Positions 22,598-34,593 of a stretch of DNA of 64,000 bases are shown here, one piece after another. A program made the translations under genes and the position numbers. Below the pieces are notes generated by a model, which saw only the letters and a program-made list of their open reading frames with translations, was not told the DNA's origin and did no database searches. Source of the stretch: Scolanthus callimorphus (taxonomy: Eukaryota > Cnidaria > Anthozoa > Actiniaria > Edwardsiidae); the NCBI GenBank assembly GCA_033964015.1, contig JAWWUD010000095.1, forward strand, positions 248,001 to 312,000, given 5' to 3'. Within the stretch, counting starts at the first letter, position 1. Every line of letters begins with the position of its first letter.

Positions 22598-22677
22598 GTA
22601 AAGCGGATTTCAGATGAGTGCCGAAACCTATACGCAAATCTGGTTTTCTTTCGACAGTCATCTGAAATCCACTTTAA
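22598..22677. mobile_element. Short MITE (GAGCGGATTTCAGATGAC family)
   Basis: AAGCGGATTTCAGATGAGTG (22,601-22,620) and GACAGTCATCTGAAATCCAC (22,653-22,672) are inverted repeats around a 32-bp core. A longer relative with the same ends is at 59,093-59,374. Confidence 0.5.
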
Positions 22678-23049
22678 AGGGGCTGTGTCACGGTTGTTTC
22701 AGTGATCTACATAAACATCTCAGAATCCTACATTATACTATTATTTAGTGTTATAAAGAAAAAGGAACTGAAACTTGCATTATATAGGCATCACTTTACG
22801 TAAGTTTATAGCTTTCCCTATCAAATTTCCAAGTTTGAAAACTGTTCAGCTTGAACAGAAATCAAAAATGTCATTTTGTAATCCAATTCCATCTGCTCGA
22901 TAACACACGAAAATACTCCAAATCTGTGCTGATCTAGCAGTTGAAAGGTTATTAAACAAACCTAGATGATTACTTTGCTCATTTCGTTTGAATTTGACTA
23001 CATTTAAGCAACCTAAATTTGCTTCAAAATCGTGACACTGCCCCTTTAA
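22672..23049. mobile_element. TIR element, about 375 bp
   Basis: Left end TTTAAAGGGGCTGTGTCACG and right end CGTGACACTGCCCCTTTAA are inverted repeats with TTAA-like flanks. No coding capacity. A related AAAGGGG-ended element is at 62,988-63,477. Both elements lie in the intron that splits A21 (22,587-23,439). Confidence 0.6.
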
Positions 23050-23439
23050 TGAGTGCACTAATAATTACCATGCGAAACCCCTTCTTAGGGCAGACTCGTG
23101 TCATCGCAGTTCAGTAGCTTCCTTGTTTGAGTCATTTATAAAGAATTTCCGAAAATGTTTCCTTGCGGTTGCTCTTTCACGAAGCTCTGAAGTAAAACCT
23201 AACGACCTGAGGGAATCCTGGAAGTTACCTCTATTATATACTTTATTCTTGCTCACGATCTGAGCGTTTATATCCCAAGGAACTGCCTTTTATTTTTATT
23301 TTTATTGCGCAGTAGATACATTAGCCTTTATCCAGGATTGGTGGGCATCCCGTCAGAACCCTACAAAGAAACGTGTTCGTTTCCATAGCAAATTACCTTA
23401 TAGTTAGACGTATATTTAATATCTATCCTTTTTTTACAG

Positions 23440-23671
23440 ATCTTAATTCTTTTTATCGCTGGGAAGCAAGATCCAGCATCACGGTCTCTCGCCGAGGCCA
23501 CAAAACCTTTACGCCAGACCGGCGTCTTGACATACGTCATTGCCATTGGAAAGGACGCCGACGGCAAAGAGGTCGGACCCCTTGTGGAACGGCCTGAGAA
23601 TGTCATCGCTGTGTCCTCATTTGCTGGCTTGCAATCATTGGTTGGAAAGGCACTCATGCAAATCCTCGATG
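23440..23671 (+). CDS. vWA domain A21, second part
   Basis: Acceptor CTATCCTTTTTTTACAG ends at 23,439. In phase 0 it codes ILILFIAGKQ, then SLAEATKPLRQTG, the strand YVIAIGKDAD and the final helix, completing A21 to 187 residues. Donor GTAAGT (23,672), phase 1. Loop 3 is IAGKQ, so the metal-binding Asp is absent. Confidence 0.83.
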
Positions 23672-23855
23672 GTAAGTTGTGCGTGTGGAAGGAGTGACAG
23701 TTTTTGTACGCGGGTAGAGGCGCGAATGCTTTCCCCTTTTCGAGCATGGGAATCCTCGTCTTGGATCATTGTACATGGACATAGTGGGATGATTTCGGCA
23801 TAGTAGTAGTAACGATCAAATTAACCCCCGTATACTAATACACTTTCTTGTGTAG

Positions 23856-24434
23856 GAGCTATGTCTCGACACAGATTCCAAGCAGATATAGTGTTCCTTA
23901 TTGACGGCTCTGGCGAGGTTGACTCGACAACTTTCCGACAACAGGAAAGGCTGGTGACATCCCTCGCGAGGTACTTCAATGTTGGACGCGGGCTGTCAAG
24001 AGCAGGGCTCATTATATATGGCTCGTCGCCGTCCACCGCTCTTAAACTCGAAGATAGTCAAACACTTTCGAGGTTCGATTCTGCTGTCAGACGTGCAGGT
24101 CCGGTGTCTGGTCCTCGTAGGATAGATCTAGCACTCAAAGCCGCTGCTCGAGAGCTTCTTAGTGGGCGAAAGGGGATACCACGAATTGCTGTGCTCCTGA
24201 CCGCCGGGAGACAGGCGGAGGTTGCTGGCATGCTTCCACTGTCTGTTGCTAGGCAATATCTTGAGGATGTCAATGCGAGGACTATTGTAATAGGGATTGG
24301 GCGAGCTTCCGATGTCAGAGAAATGAATGTCATCGCATCATCCAGCAAGGATGTTTTTACCATTCCTAATATACAAGACGTGTTGCTGAATGTCCCGATT
24401 ATAATCCAGCAGTCAAAGAAACCTGTCAAACAAG
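23856..24434 (+). CDS. vWA domain A22 exon
   Basis: 193 residues, acceptor ACTTTCTTGTGTAG (ends 23,855), donor GTACTG (24,435), phase 1. MIDAS loop DGSGE, loop 2 GPRRIDLAL, loop 3 LTAGRQ. The in-frame Met shortly after the acceptor is internal. The next intron (24,435-24,928) shows no gene. Confidence 0.85.
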
Positions 24435-24928
24435 GTACTGAGGTTTTTTGTCGTTGGAAAAAAATGAAGATACTTGTGACAAAGTTTCATTGAAATTCAG
24501 AAAATCTCCTGAAACCGATTCGCGCATATTAATTTAAAGCAATTGCGTAAAGATCGCTTGTTGCTCACCAAGGGATATCATGCAGTGTTCGTAGTGCATT
24601 ATTATTCAGCATCGATGCACTGACCAAATATGGTCACTGAAATTCCAGTATCTGTCTTCTGCACATGACATATATCCTGCGATATTTCTCATCTGAGAAA
24701 AAATTAAGTGTTGAGCTCGTAAAAATACGCAAAAGTAAATATGTTGTGATGAATAATCCTGCTTTTATGCAACTGGGAACTGCTTCTCTCGTCCTATCAG
24801 ATAATGGTTAACTTTAAGTGGATGCAATGAAAGATATGCAGGCTCATGTATTGCAAAGAACAGAAGGGACTACAGTGCTACTGCAGTATTCTAAAATCGT
24901 TATAAAATGTCAATGTCTTTTTCTATAG

Positions 24929-25507
24929 AGCCATCGCGTCAACGATCCACTAAGCCCATCGATGTGATGTTCTTGATGGATTCCTCGAATGACATGTCTT
25001 CAAATCTATTCGAACTCCAAAAGCGCATGATACGATCTTTAGCGCGTCAGTTTGTCGTTTCTCCCTCCCGAGCCCGATTGGCTGTCATCACCTATGGCAA
25101 CATAGCTGACCTAGTGATACCATTCAACCGTTACCGAAACATTCTAGACTTCATAGAGGGGCTCCAGAGTGTTCCTTTTGCCGCAAGAGGTACGCGACGA
25201 CTGGACAGAGCCTTACAAAAAGCCGATACTTTGATGGCAGACACGAGAAGGGGCGCCCAGAAAGTTGTCTTCTTGATCACCGCGGGTCCTCATACGGCAG
25301 AGCTCGGCTCGACACCATTGCCTGCTGCTGCTCGGCCTCTACATGAGAAAAGTGCGCAGTTGTTTGTTATTTCTCTTGGTCCTTACCGCAACATGCAGGA
25401 GTTACGGGATATCACACGCTCGGACGGGAGGATCTACATTGTGCCCGCGTCCAAGGGTGCTCTGCCTCCAGTAAACGTCATCAATTTGCAGATCGCTACG
25501 GACAAAG
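24929..25507 (+). CDS. vWA domain A23 exon
   Basis: 193 residues, acceptor GTCTTTTTCTATAG (ends 24,928), donor GTAAGA (25,508), phase 1. MIDAS loop DSSND, loop 2 RGTRRLDRAL, loop 3 ITAGPH. The second half is less conserved (FVISLGPYRNMQ). The intron 25,508-26,231 contains a stray 85-codon frame (25,601-25,858) without vWA similarity or splice support. Confidence 0.85.
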
Positions 25508-26231
25508 GTAAGAAATATCATATCATAAAGTAACGACATGCCTCTTCCGGTAAATAACTTGTGATCTGGTACACAGTGCTCTTAATAATTTATTTTATCA
25601 ATGTGGTCGCCAAGATGCAAAACTTGGTCACCCGAGGATTTGTCTGATCAATTTATTCACCAAAGGCGACTAGGGATGAAATGTCGCCAGATATATAAAT
25701 TAAGTCACATTTGTGACTGTATGGCTGCAATTTCGGGATCAGTATCACAAAATGACGAACAGTATTTCCAATTTCTGATTTCTATGTTTGCTATAGAAAA
25801 TATGGCATTGCAGTCTCAACGCATAAACGGTTCCGAGTATGCCCGCATATGGAAATAGAATTTCAAGACCACATCATCAACCGTGAGCCTTTGCACACCG
25901 TCCGTTTTCTTTTGTTTTCAAATTGATCCATTGTTTTCGCGTGCTAATTGGCTTATAGACCGCAAAAGCTCTCAGTTGATGATGCCTTTAAAACTTTTTT
26001 CTTTGGGTTGTCCATAATGGAAAATTGTTCGGGCATATCTGAAAATTGGTCGGACATTTGGCGATTTTGATAGGACAATGTCCGATGACCGGCAGTAATT
26101 TTCCAGCTCTCAAGACCATTCGGATAGAATGACAAGTCGACGAATAACTCGTATTTGCCATGTTTGGGGTTAAGCGGGACAGGAGCGCGGTTGTTAAAAG
26201 CTAAATTAAAATATTAAAATTGTGTTTCTAG

Positions 26232-26798
26232 GTGAAATGATAACACTCAAGCAAAAAACAGACATTCTCTTCCTGGTTGATTCATCTGACTCTGTTACAA
26301 ACCAAGATTTCGAAAAATCCAAGTTCTTCATCAAAAGCTTCTCTAGATTCTTCCAAGTGGCGTCTGACAAAACCAACTTTGCCGTAATCAGTTTTGGGAA
26401 CTCCCCTGACTTGAGCATACGCTTTGATGAGCATGTAACAACTAGGGGTTTCATCAATGCGGTCAGAAGAGTGCCTTACATTGGTGGCACGAAGAGGCTT
26501 GATAACGCTTTGGTTCTCGGCGCTCGCATCCTCTCAAACGGAAGGCCATCAGCTAAGAAGATCGCACTGATAATTTCAGATGGACAGCAACGCCTTTTAC
26601 CTGGTATGGAACCCTTAGACCTCGCAGCACAGCCCCTACATGGTCTGGGAGCCAAGGTGTATGTGATCGGCACTGGAGCGAATCCAGATATTTATCAGCT
26701 TAACCAGATAATCCATCGCCCCGGAGACTTGTTCATTACCAGATCATATGAGGACATCGTCTGGCAGATTCCACTTATTCTCAGATACATCCTGGCGG
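26232..26798 (+). CDS. vWA domain A24 exon, MIDAS Asp/Ser motifs intact
   Basis: 189 residues, acceptor TTGTGTTTCTAG (ends 26,231), donor GTAAGT (26,799), phase 1. MIDAS loop DSSDS fits DxSxS and loop 3 is ISDGQQ with the metal-binding Asp; loop 2 GGTKRLDNAL keeps a Thr nearby. No flanking Cys pair. This is the only Cys-less domain of gene A with both Asp motifs. Confidence 0.87.
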
Positions 26799-28415
26799 GT
26801 AAGTAAAAATACTTTTCTTCTCTGTTTTTCATGCTCTTGAACTCCGCGACTTCCGGAAGTTTATTTATTGCTTGATTATTTACACAAACCTGAAAAACCG
26901 AAACGTGTAACATTGTATATAGTAAAGGGAGGGTGGAACTTCACCAGAAAGCAAGGTATTCGTTATAAGGGCTCGGAATTAAATTATATCCTTAATTTTA
27001 CGTCTTGTATCAAGGATTTAGGCGTAAGTCATCGGAAATCTATGGGTAAATGCATTAGGAGAACACTTCAAAAACTGAAATCATAGTCGTTCTGTTACGT
27101 TATGTTTTCTTGCACACTTGGAAACTGTGTTATAGGATAGAAAGAACAGATGCAGTTGTAGAATGTACGCCCATTTGAGCATGTTTTTGTGAGTCACGTA
27201 GCAAAAGAAAAAACGGGAGAGAAAAAACGGGAGTTGAGGCAAAAAAGCGTTGCGGGAGATCTAGATTTGGCATCTCTGGTATTGAAGAAGTCATAAAGCC
27301 ACATTTCGATCGAAAACAACAACAATATCAAACGTTTTAGTTTTATCTTTCTTGCGCTCCCTAAACTTTCCCATTCACCAGACAAGGGATGTTGTTTTGG
27401 TAGTTTTAATGATTCCAGCTATTTAATACCAATAGTTGAATTTCGATTGGTACAGAGCTTTTTAATTTTCTGAACAAAAAATAATACGACCAGCTCGGTC
27501 GACCGACATGACACCTAAACGCGCGCGATTTTTGGCGCCAAAACACAGGGAGACCAATGCCCAGCAACTTTGTCAAGGAAATATATGAGAGACTATTAAG
27601 AGGTCGGCATGGAGGAGAGCGTTAGGCTTTAAAGGTGGATCTGGTTGATTAGGGGTTGCAATCAAAACTAACTTCAAATTTCAAACGTTACCATTTTTCA
27701 CATCCATATACAATCCAATAATTACATCATTAAAGGAGATTACATTCGTGAATTCTTCATGGGTACCCACTAGTTCTTATTAAACTGAAATATATTCTAT
27801 CGTGAAGAAATTCAGTCAATATATCATCTGGAAAAACATTTAATTTGACGACTTCGTTATATGAATGTTTGCCCAGGAGAGACAAAAAGCCTTCATCATG
27901 AAAAAATAAATAATTTCGAGTTCGTTATGAAGATTCAGTTAAACATATTTTGTATGCCTTATAATTTCATAAGCAAGGTTCAATATAGAATTTAAATATC
28001 TTAATGAAAAGCTATGATTTAGGTAGCCAATCAGAGTCGCCGACGGGTCATATGCAGGTGAACAAACGAAAACCACTTATCACTTTCGCAATCACACGCA
28101 AATGAAAACATGTAGGTACTCCCTCCAAAGTCGATTGGGAAGTAAGAGAATTTAAAAACAGATGCCAGGCATAACAGGACCACCTTAAAGGTCGTTTTAA
28201 AAAGGAATAGAACAGGAAATTTCTTTTCAGTGAAACTGAAAACCCATCATTCGTCGTGTACAGCTGCTTGAGGACTTGCTGTCTTGCTGCTAATGTAACC
28301 ATTCGAAAGGTGTTGCTAAGACAGAAGGGAAGATTAAGAGTTCACCTCATACATCGCAAGATTAAGACGTTTCAACTCTTTCAGCTTAGCTCAAAGGGAG
28401 CTTCCTAAAGCTCGA
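26799..28415. other. Gap without recognised gene
   Basis: 1.6 kb between the last left-hand vWA exon and the first GPCR. It holds AT-rich sequence and a short GAAAAAACGGGAG direct repeat near 27,205-27,235. Open frames of 60-72 codons (26,868 onward; 27,194-27,385 minus) resemble nothing I recognise. No terminal exon of gene A was found here. Confidence 0.5.
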
Positions 28416-29465
28416 ATGAACGGCACAATTGCATTCTCTAACAACTCCATGATGAATGGCACGGTTGTTTGCGTTTCCACATGGACGAAAAGTCTCGTTA
28501 TCAAAGTCGTCGCCGTATTCCTAATGATGATATTTGGCGTACTAACTAATAGCGTGGTGATCTTTCTGGTATGGAAGAAAAAATCTCTAAGAAAAAATAT
28601 GTACATTTTTACAGCCTGCATCACTTGTTTTGACTTGGTTATATCATTAGCACAACCCGTGCACACTTTTGCTAGGATCTCGTTGACATCGAGGGACCTT
28701 AGAAACGGAGTGCTTAGTAACATACTCTGTAAAGGTCTTCCCTTCGTGATTAAAACAATGTCCATGACATCGTTGATAACGCTTTTGATAATATCTGCCG
28801 AGCGTTACAGGGCGGTAACATCAGCCCTGCATCATGCCCCCTTAACGCTCCGAACATTGGTTCTCCTAGTTGCCGCTTCCTTGGTTGGAGCAGGTGCCGT
28901 TAATGTAATACAGCTGGTAAATCTGCGCGTTAAGGATTCAGAAGTATACAAGTGTAAAAACTCCCCCGACAAACTTCAACTTATATTTCAAGTGACGACC
29001 GCTGTTCTATTCGTAGCGCTTGTCTTTGCTATACTTACAGTCAATGCTATGATTCTTAGAAAGCTATGGATCTCGCGTCAGGCAGTCACCCTCCCCGGCT
29101 CTCATCAGAGGAAAAGGCAAAAGATCTTTAAATCTGCTGTGAGCGTTGTGTTAGTCTCATTGCTGCTTTATGCGACTTGCTTTACGCCTTTGTTTATTTC
29201 AGACGCGCTTAAATATCTACGGAAACTACTAGATGTTCGCGCGCTTAGCCCGTCATCTGGTCTATATTACGTATTCGCTTTTATGTTTTTGGCAAATTCT
29301 GCCTTTGGTCCGCTGGTTTATTTTGCGTTTCTTAAGGACTTCCGGGACGCTTTCCATGATGCATTCTGTAGAAGGAACGTTGTAAATGTTCAGAGGGTAA
29401 ATCTTGATCTAGAGTTACGAGGGCACAGGATCGCAAATAATGGAGGCTTGGGTAACGACTCGTAA
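28416..29465 (+). CDS. Class A (rhodopsin-family) GPCR, intronless, divergent member
   Basis: 349 residues in one exon. Three N-glycosylation sequons lie in the short N-terminus (residues 2, 9 and 14). Seven hydrophobic segments follow: TM1 with LTNSVVIFLV, TM2 with CFDLVISL, TM3 ending in AERYRAV (the E/DRY motif), TM6 with CFTP in place of CWxP, TM7 with NSAFGPLVYF in place of NPxxY, and a short cytoplasmic tail. It is a paralogue of the three GPCR copies downstream but clearly diverged from them. Ligand unknown; general similarity is to amine/peptide-type rhodopsin receptors. It should act at the cell surface through G proteins. No frame damage. Confidence 0.88.
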   Translation: MNGTIAFSNNSMMNGTVVCVSTWTKSLVIKVVAVFLMMIFGVLTNSVVIFLVWKKKSLRKNMYIFTACITCFDLVISLAQPVHTFARISLTSRDLRNGVLSNILCKGLPFVIKTMSMTSLITLLIISAERYRAVTSALHHAPLTLRTLVLLVAASLVGAGAVNVIQLVNLRVKDSEVYKCKNSPDKLQLIFQVTTAVLFVALVFAILTVNAMILRKLWISRQAVTLPGSHQRKRQKIFKSAVSVVLVSLLLYATCFTPLFISDALKYLRKLLDVRALSPSSGLYYVFAFMFLANSAFGPLVYFAFLKDFRDAFHDAFCRRNVVNVQRVNLDLELRGHRIANNGGLGNDS

Positions 29466-30227
29466 TGGCACTGGTAAATCGTTCCACGCCATTGCGCCAA
29501 TTCTTGAGAAACCTTTATGTCGTGCTTCTAATCTAGATTTTTTATGAAAAAAATTATGGGATGTCGATGATCGGGTACCGTATGAGTGAATATTACTGGT
29601 ATCGGTGAAGAGTTCTAGTGTGCTGGGTCAGGAATTGTTGCAGAAATTGTCCAATCAGCATCCAGTCAACTTCGGTATTGTATACATTATATCCATCGAT
29701 AAACATGGCGGAAAGAAGCGAAGACTGACTCTGCGAGTCAAATTCCTTTGTAAATGTCTAAAGTAGTTCATTACTCAGTCCGGTATCTGAGATAACAATT
29801 ATAGCAGAAGTCCCAACCTCAAAATACCCCGAGAAATCGCGTTTTGGCCTCCAACGCAATCTTGTGTTTCGACAGTGTGCGAAACTCTTAGGAAACCAGC
29901 AACAAATTTAAAATAGAAATTCGCATCTAAAAATAACTAGGTCAGGAAATACGCTACCTCAACTATATAGGTTAGATGATGGGCTCCTGGTTGGATGGAG
30001 CAGCTTTGTTTCGAATGCCTGCATAAGGCAACACCCGGAATCACTGCCGACAAAAAAAATGCAGGTAGAATATCAGAGTTAACAAAGAGTGGAACCGCGT
30101 GTTCGTTCCTATCTGCAAAACTCAGATAGTGATAATTTAGGTTGGAACGTTATACGTTTTTGGTATGGGCGAAATAAGACGTAATCGGTTTTTGTCAGTC
30201 TATTGCTTTTTTTATCAGTCTGTTATT

Positions 30228-30310
30228 TCTATTGCTTTTAACCAGCTAAAGTCTATTGCTTTTAACTAGCTAAAGTCTATTGCATTTATATAACCAGCTA
30301 AAGTCTATTA
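30228..30310 (+). repeat. Tandem repeat, about 24-bp unit, three copies
   Basis: The unit AACCAGCTAAAGTCTATTGC followed by TTTT is repeated at about 30,240, 30,264 and (after a 4-bp ATAT insertion) 30,292, with a partial copy upstream. Confidence 0.65.
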
Positions 30311-30789
30311 GCGGGATGAAAGTCCCGCTATAGGTTTGTCTTCGTGTTTTTTTCGTGTCATGAAATTCGCATTCCCCCGTGCTACAAGATGATTGTTATT
30401 TGCATAGCAACAGTAATCACGTGTACAGTTCATGCAAATGACGTAAGATATGAAGCAAGATTTGGTCTGCGTTTCTCGGTCGCCATTTATTGACTTAGAA
30501 ACGTGTAATTTAACTGAGAAAAATATGGTTTTTGGCTTACAAATCCCACACAGAGACAGATTTGAGGTCATAGAAGCTGGCTTAGTGAAAAACTGGGTTC
30601 GTTAACGCCTAAAGCTGCTAAAACTTTGTGAGTTTTGCTTGGATATTGGTATCGTCGGCGAAAAGATAAGAGGTTAACTTATCGGAGCAGTGGTGTAGGT
30701 CGTTCATATACACACGCCTAAATCGAGGAATGCTCACTGGCACTTAGAATTTTTTCTAAACAAGCGCTCACCTACAGAAATGAAAAAAA

Positions 30790-30880
30790 GAACTATGAAA
30801 ATCATCAGGGTTCGAACCTGTAACTTTCCAGTTACTTTACCCAAACCCTAACCACTACGCTATGAGTGAATTCGCTGGTT
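30790..30880 (-). repeat. tRNA-derived SINE fragment
   Basis: Minus strand: GCGAATTCACTCATAGCG, an A-box-like TAGCGTAGTGGTTAGGG (30,846-30,862) and a B-box GGTTCGAACC (30,809-30,818) about 35 bp downstream of it. Spacing and boxes fit a tRNA-type polymerase III promoter. A fragment of the same family occurs at 9,646. Confidence 0.6.
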
Positions 30881-31669
30881 CGGACAGCTCGTTTTATTGA
30901 TTAAGTACCTTCATAGTATTAATCTTTAATAGAACGAGGCATATACTATAAAAATATACTAAAACGATGTATTAATCCTTATCCTGACTAGTAGTCTTGA
31001 TAGTACAGATATTTTGAATGTTTTTAGGTCAATTTGAAGTAATATTATCAAAAATATCGTTAAATTATTCATGGTGAGCATTCCTCCATTTAGGAATGAC
31101 GGTTCATATGAGAGATGGGAGGGGTCCAAGAATTGAGTCTGTGACACTCCGCATGTGACAGACGAGGGCTCCGAAATAAAACTCTTTATTTCAGTCGTTT
31201 GTTTCCGCTTACTTAGGTATGAAGAAAACTGAGTCCTTGATTAACCCTCGGAAGTCATAGAAATATAAGCTTATGGAGCCGCGCTAAATTGTGGTCGTAG
31301 CGAAAGCTAGAGAAGTTTTAATGTGAAACATTGTTTTGCCATTGGCAGCCACCTTTTCAAAATTAAAAATTCTTTGTTATTCATGAGCTTTGCGGCACTT
31401 CAAGTACTAGGAAGAAAATGTCATGCCAAAATTTCAGAGACAAGCTTCTTTTTACACATTAGGTACATGAGGTACCAATTATCTCAAATGCATTCTTGAA
31501 ACATTTCATCAAATTTCAAGCTATTGTTTTATAATGTAAATTATAAACATTCCCAATAAAATAGTCGATGCAATTAATAAATCACCAAAATCTCTAAGGC
31601 TACGTTCAAAGGAAGTCAGTCAACTAAATCCATAGTTCAGAATTGGCAAATGTTGAGCTGCTATGACTG

Positions 31670-34420
31670 TGCAGTCTAGAGAGCAAATCGAAAGTTCGTA
31701 AAGCTAGGAGTTGTAAACCTCATGAATAGCAAAGCATTCAAAATGGCTGCTATTGAGGAAAATAATTCTTCACTCTAAAACTTCTCTAGCTTTCGCTACG
31801 AATAAGTTAAAGCGTGGCTCCATCTAAGAAGTAAAAATACACTGAAAACAGCCATCACCAGGCAAATGTGGGGTCTTAGGCCTAAATGCGCAATTTCCTC
31901 GAAAATGTCGCTGATCCGCCGGACTAACTGAGGCGCAAAATTGTTCAAAAGCAAAGTGTTGATGGGCCGCGAAATGTTATTAAAAATGTACATTTGTATG
32001 AAACAACTCAAACGGAACTCAAACGAACAAGCTTATTACAATATTCTAATTTTCCCTTCCCAAAGTCCTAGAGATGACAGGTGTAATTTTTTTTAAACAA
32101 AACAAAACTAGCAAAATGCAGAATTTAATTAAAAGCAGATGGAATAACCACAATGGAAATTCATTTTATGAAGACCTCCAAAGGGCGAAATTACCACGTT
32201 TGTGGAAAGACACTGCACATAGAGGATCGCCAACATTAACACAAATAACAGAGAAGTACCCAGCTGTTGACAGAACAAGCGCGCTTAACTGTTAGAGCTA
32301 TACTTGAAATTGATTCCGGCGTTTCTTACATAACACATTATCTATAGTAGATAGTGTCGAAGCTCGTCAACACGTTTGATAACAAGGTAGAAGTATAAGT
32401 TCTCACCAACTGTTTGCGATAAAAGTAGCATTCTTATAACCTGTAGGAGCACTATAAGATATCTTGGGTGGAGAAGAAAAAGCTTTTGTAAGAAGCCCTG
32501 TGAACTATGTTACCTCTTAACTATAACGACACCTCTTCAAACTATAGCGCACCAATGACAAATGGCCAGGATACCGAAAAGGGCATCGTCATCAAAGTCA
32601 TCGTCTTATTTTTGATAGCGATATTCGGTGGACTCTCCAATGGGCTTGTCATCTTTCTGGTATGGACGAAAAAGCCTCTTCAAAAGAACATGTACCTTTT
32701 TACAGCGAACATAGCATGCGCTGACTTGTACAGCTCATTAGTCGAACCACTCAAATATATCGTTGGCTACTTGTCTGATTCTTCGTGGTTACTTGGGGAC
32801 GGTATCTATAGTAACGTAGTCTGTAAATTTTATACGTTTACACTTCATACGATGTCTATGGCATCTTTGATAATATCCGCCGAGCGGTACAGGGCCGTTA
32901 CATTCACGATGCATGTGACTCCTTTAAAACGTGGATCAGTGAGGCTCCTACTAGGTGTGTCCTGGGTTGTCTCAAGCGGCGTGAACTTTATACAGCTCAT
33001 AAACCGACGAGTAATTGTGGTAAACGGGATCAACTTTTGTGGGTACTCTCAGAGCAAGACAGAACTTGTTTACTATGTGGTGACTATATTAATGTCCATA
33101 GGGCTCGTCCTCGCTATACTTTCCATCAGCTTGTTGATCGTAAGGAAGCTGTGCATCTCACGTCAAGCAATTAATCTTCCAGAGACCAACAGAAGAGAAG
33201 ACTTAAGGTTTTAAAATCGGCTGTTGGTATGGTCCTTGCGTCGCTTCTTTTGTATACAGTTTGTTTTACGCCTATATATACATCCATAGTTCTCCTGCAC
33301 TTGGGGAGATTATACGGTGTGCGAGCGCTGCACGTGTCACAAACTGTATTTTATGCGTTTCTCAATCTGCTAATGGCAAATTCTGCCCTTGGTCCATTGG
33401 TGTATTTTGCTTTTCTGAAGGATTTCCGTGATGCATTTTGTGGTGTTTTACGCAGAAGGAGGACCTTTTCTGAAAGCATCCAGAAGGTGGATTCTGAACT
33501 TGGGTTAAGAGAAAGAGGGATAGTAATCAACGGGACCACAAGCGTCATCAAAGAGCATTCAGAGTCAGAAACTAAACTTTGAACTGCTTTGGCATAAAGA
33601 TTTGAGTATATTCTTTTTGTGGTTACTTTTGTAAAACGGAAGAAGCAAGTGGGCTAACCAGAAAACCATGACTCTAGGCGTAGATCTGATTGTAAATCGA
33701 ATATCCCAAATCCCCGACACTCTTTTTAAAACACATCTAAGCCAATGCTAAAATACTGTCAAGAAACGAAAGTACATCATTATTTGCGAGCGTGGAACAG
33801 TCGTGAACAGTGTCAAAAGTTAAACTGATGCATCGTAAACGGGAACTCGGTGAATTAAATTGAATAAAAATAGATACCATAGTTTAGTCCAAGATTTACG
33901 GTTTAAAATATGCTATCACTTATCAAGATAACAATTTCCTAGAAATGATACCATTTCCTGTAACCTTACGATCATGTGACTCCGAGACTCAAAAACAATA
34001 AAATGAGTCCGAAATAACCTTTTTTCTTTTGCTTAATTCAACTATTAAGTCCGTTCTTACAGTGTAGAAGAATATATTCAATAGTGCTGAAAAATTCATC
34101 GCCCCTTGAAATCTGAACCGATGGTAGAGGGAATGCCTAATTTTTTTACATTTCTACATATTATTTAACATGTCATCTTTCCTCAGGAGGAGGTTAAAAT
34201 AAAACGAAGTCATAACATGTAATGTGTATGTCAGTATTTAAATTTCTTGATGTTTGCTTTGATGAGGCAAAAATAGGTTGAAGAATTTTCTTCGCCCTTC
34301 CCATGATGCCTTTCGCGCTAGCTCGCTCCCAGTCGCTCTCGCCACGAAAATCCCTAGAACGCGCCTGGGTACGACGCAGGGTTGAAGACGCGTTTAATAT
34401 CTTCCACTGAAAGTATTTAG
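31670..34420 (+). repeat. GPCR duplication unit 0 (most diverged copy)
   Basis: Sequence from about 31,670 to 34,420 aligns with units at 34,590-37,745 and 40,548-43,960, including non-coding flanks (for example GAGTTGTAAACCTCATGAAT at about 31,708, 35,576 and 41,430) and the 3' flank with ATTTCTTGATGTTTGCTTTG. It contains the GPCR pseudogene at 32,507. The mismatch and indel load is visibly higher than between units 1 and 2. Confidence 0.7.
32507..33582 (+). pseudogene. Class A GPCR pseudogene (frameshift and TM3 deletion)
   Basis: The N-terminal part (32,507-33,214, TM1-TM5) and the C-terminal part (33,229-33,582, TM6-tail) are in different frames. Against the intact paralogue at 36,375, a single base is missing near 33,184 (AGAGACC for AGAGGACC), and 12 bases are missing near 32,867, removing four residues of TM3 just before the ERY motif. 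The rest is close to the intact gene, so inactivation is recent. A truncated five-helix product is possible but unlikely to signal. Confidence 0.85.
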
Positions 34421-34593
34421 TACGTTATTAGGTTGGACGATAACTGCATTCCGCTTCTTCAGTGTACCGTTTTAGTTCAAAGAACCAATAAAAAATACCG
34501 GATTTTCTTCAGCGTACCGTTTTATTTCAAAGAACCCCTACAAAATACCATCCGATTATAGGGAATACACCCCCTCCCCCTCCCCTCGAATGC

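Larger units (their letters stand above)
29466..31669. other. Intergenic region with repeats
   Basis: 2.2 kb with no gene seen. It contains sequence resembling the flanks of the other GPCR units (AATCGTTCCACGCCATTGCG at 29,477-29,496, compare 35,470 and 41,320), a small tandem repeat (30,228-30,310) and a SINE fragment (30,790-30,880). A minus-strand frame at 30,308-30,571 has no recognisable domain. Confidence 0.5.

Noticed and set aside
25601..25858. 85-codon open frame between A23 and A24
   Set aside because: No vWA pattern, no suitable splice phase, and repeat-like GGTCGCCAAGATGCAAAACTTGG-type sequence at its start.
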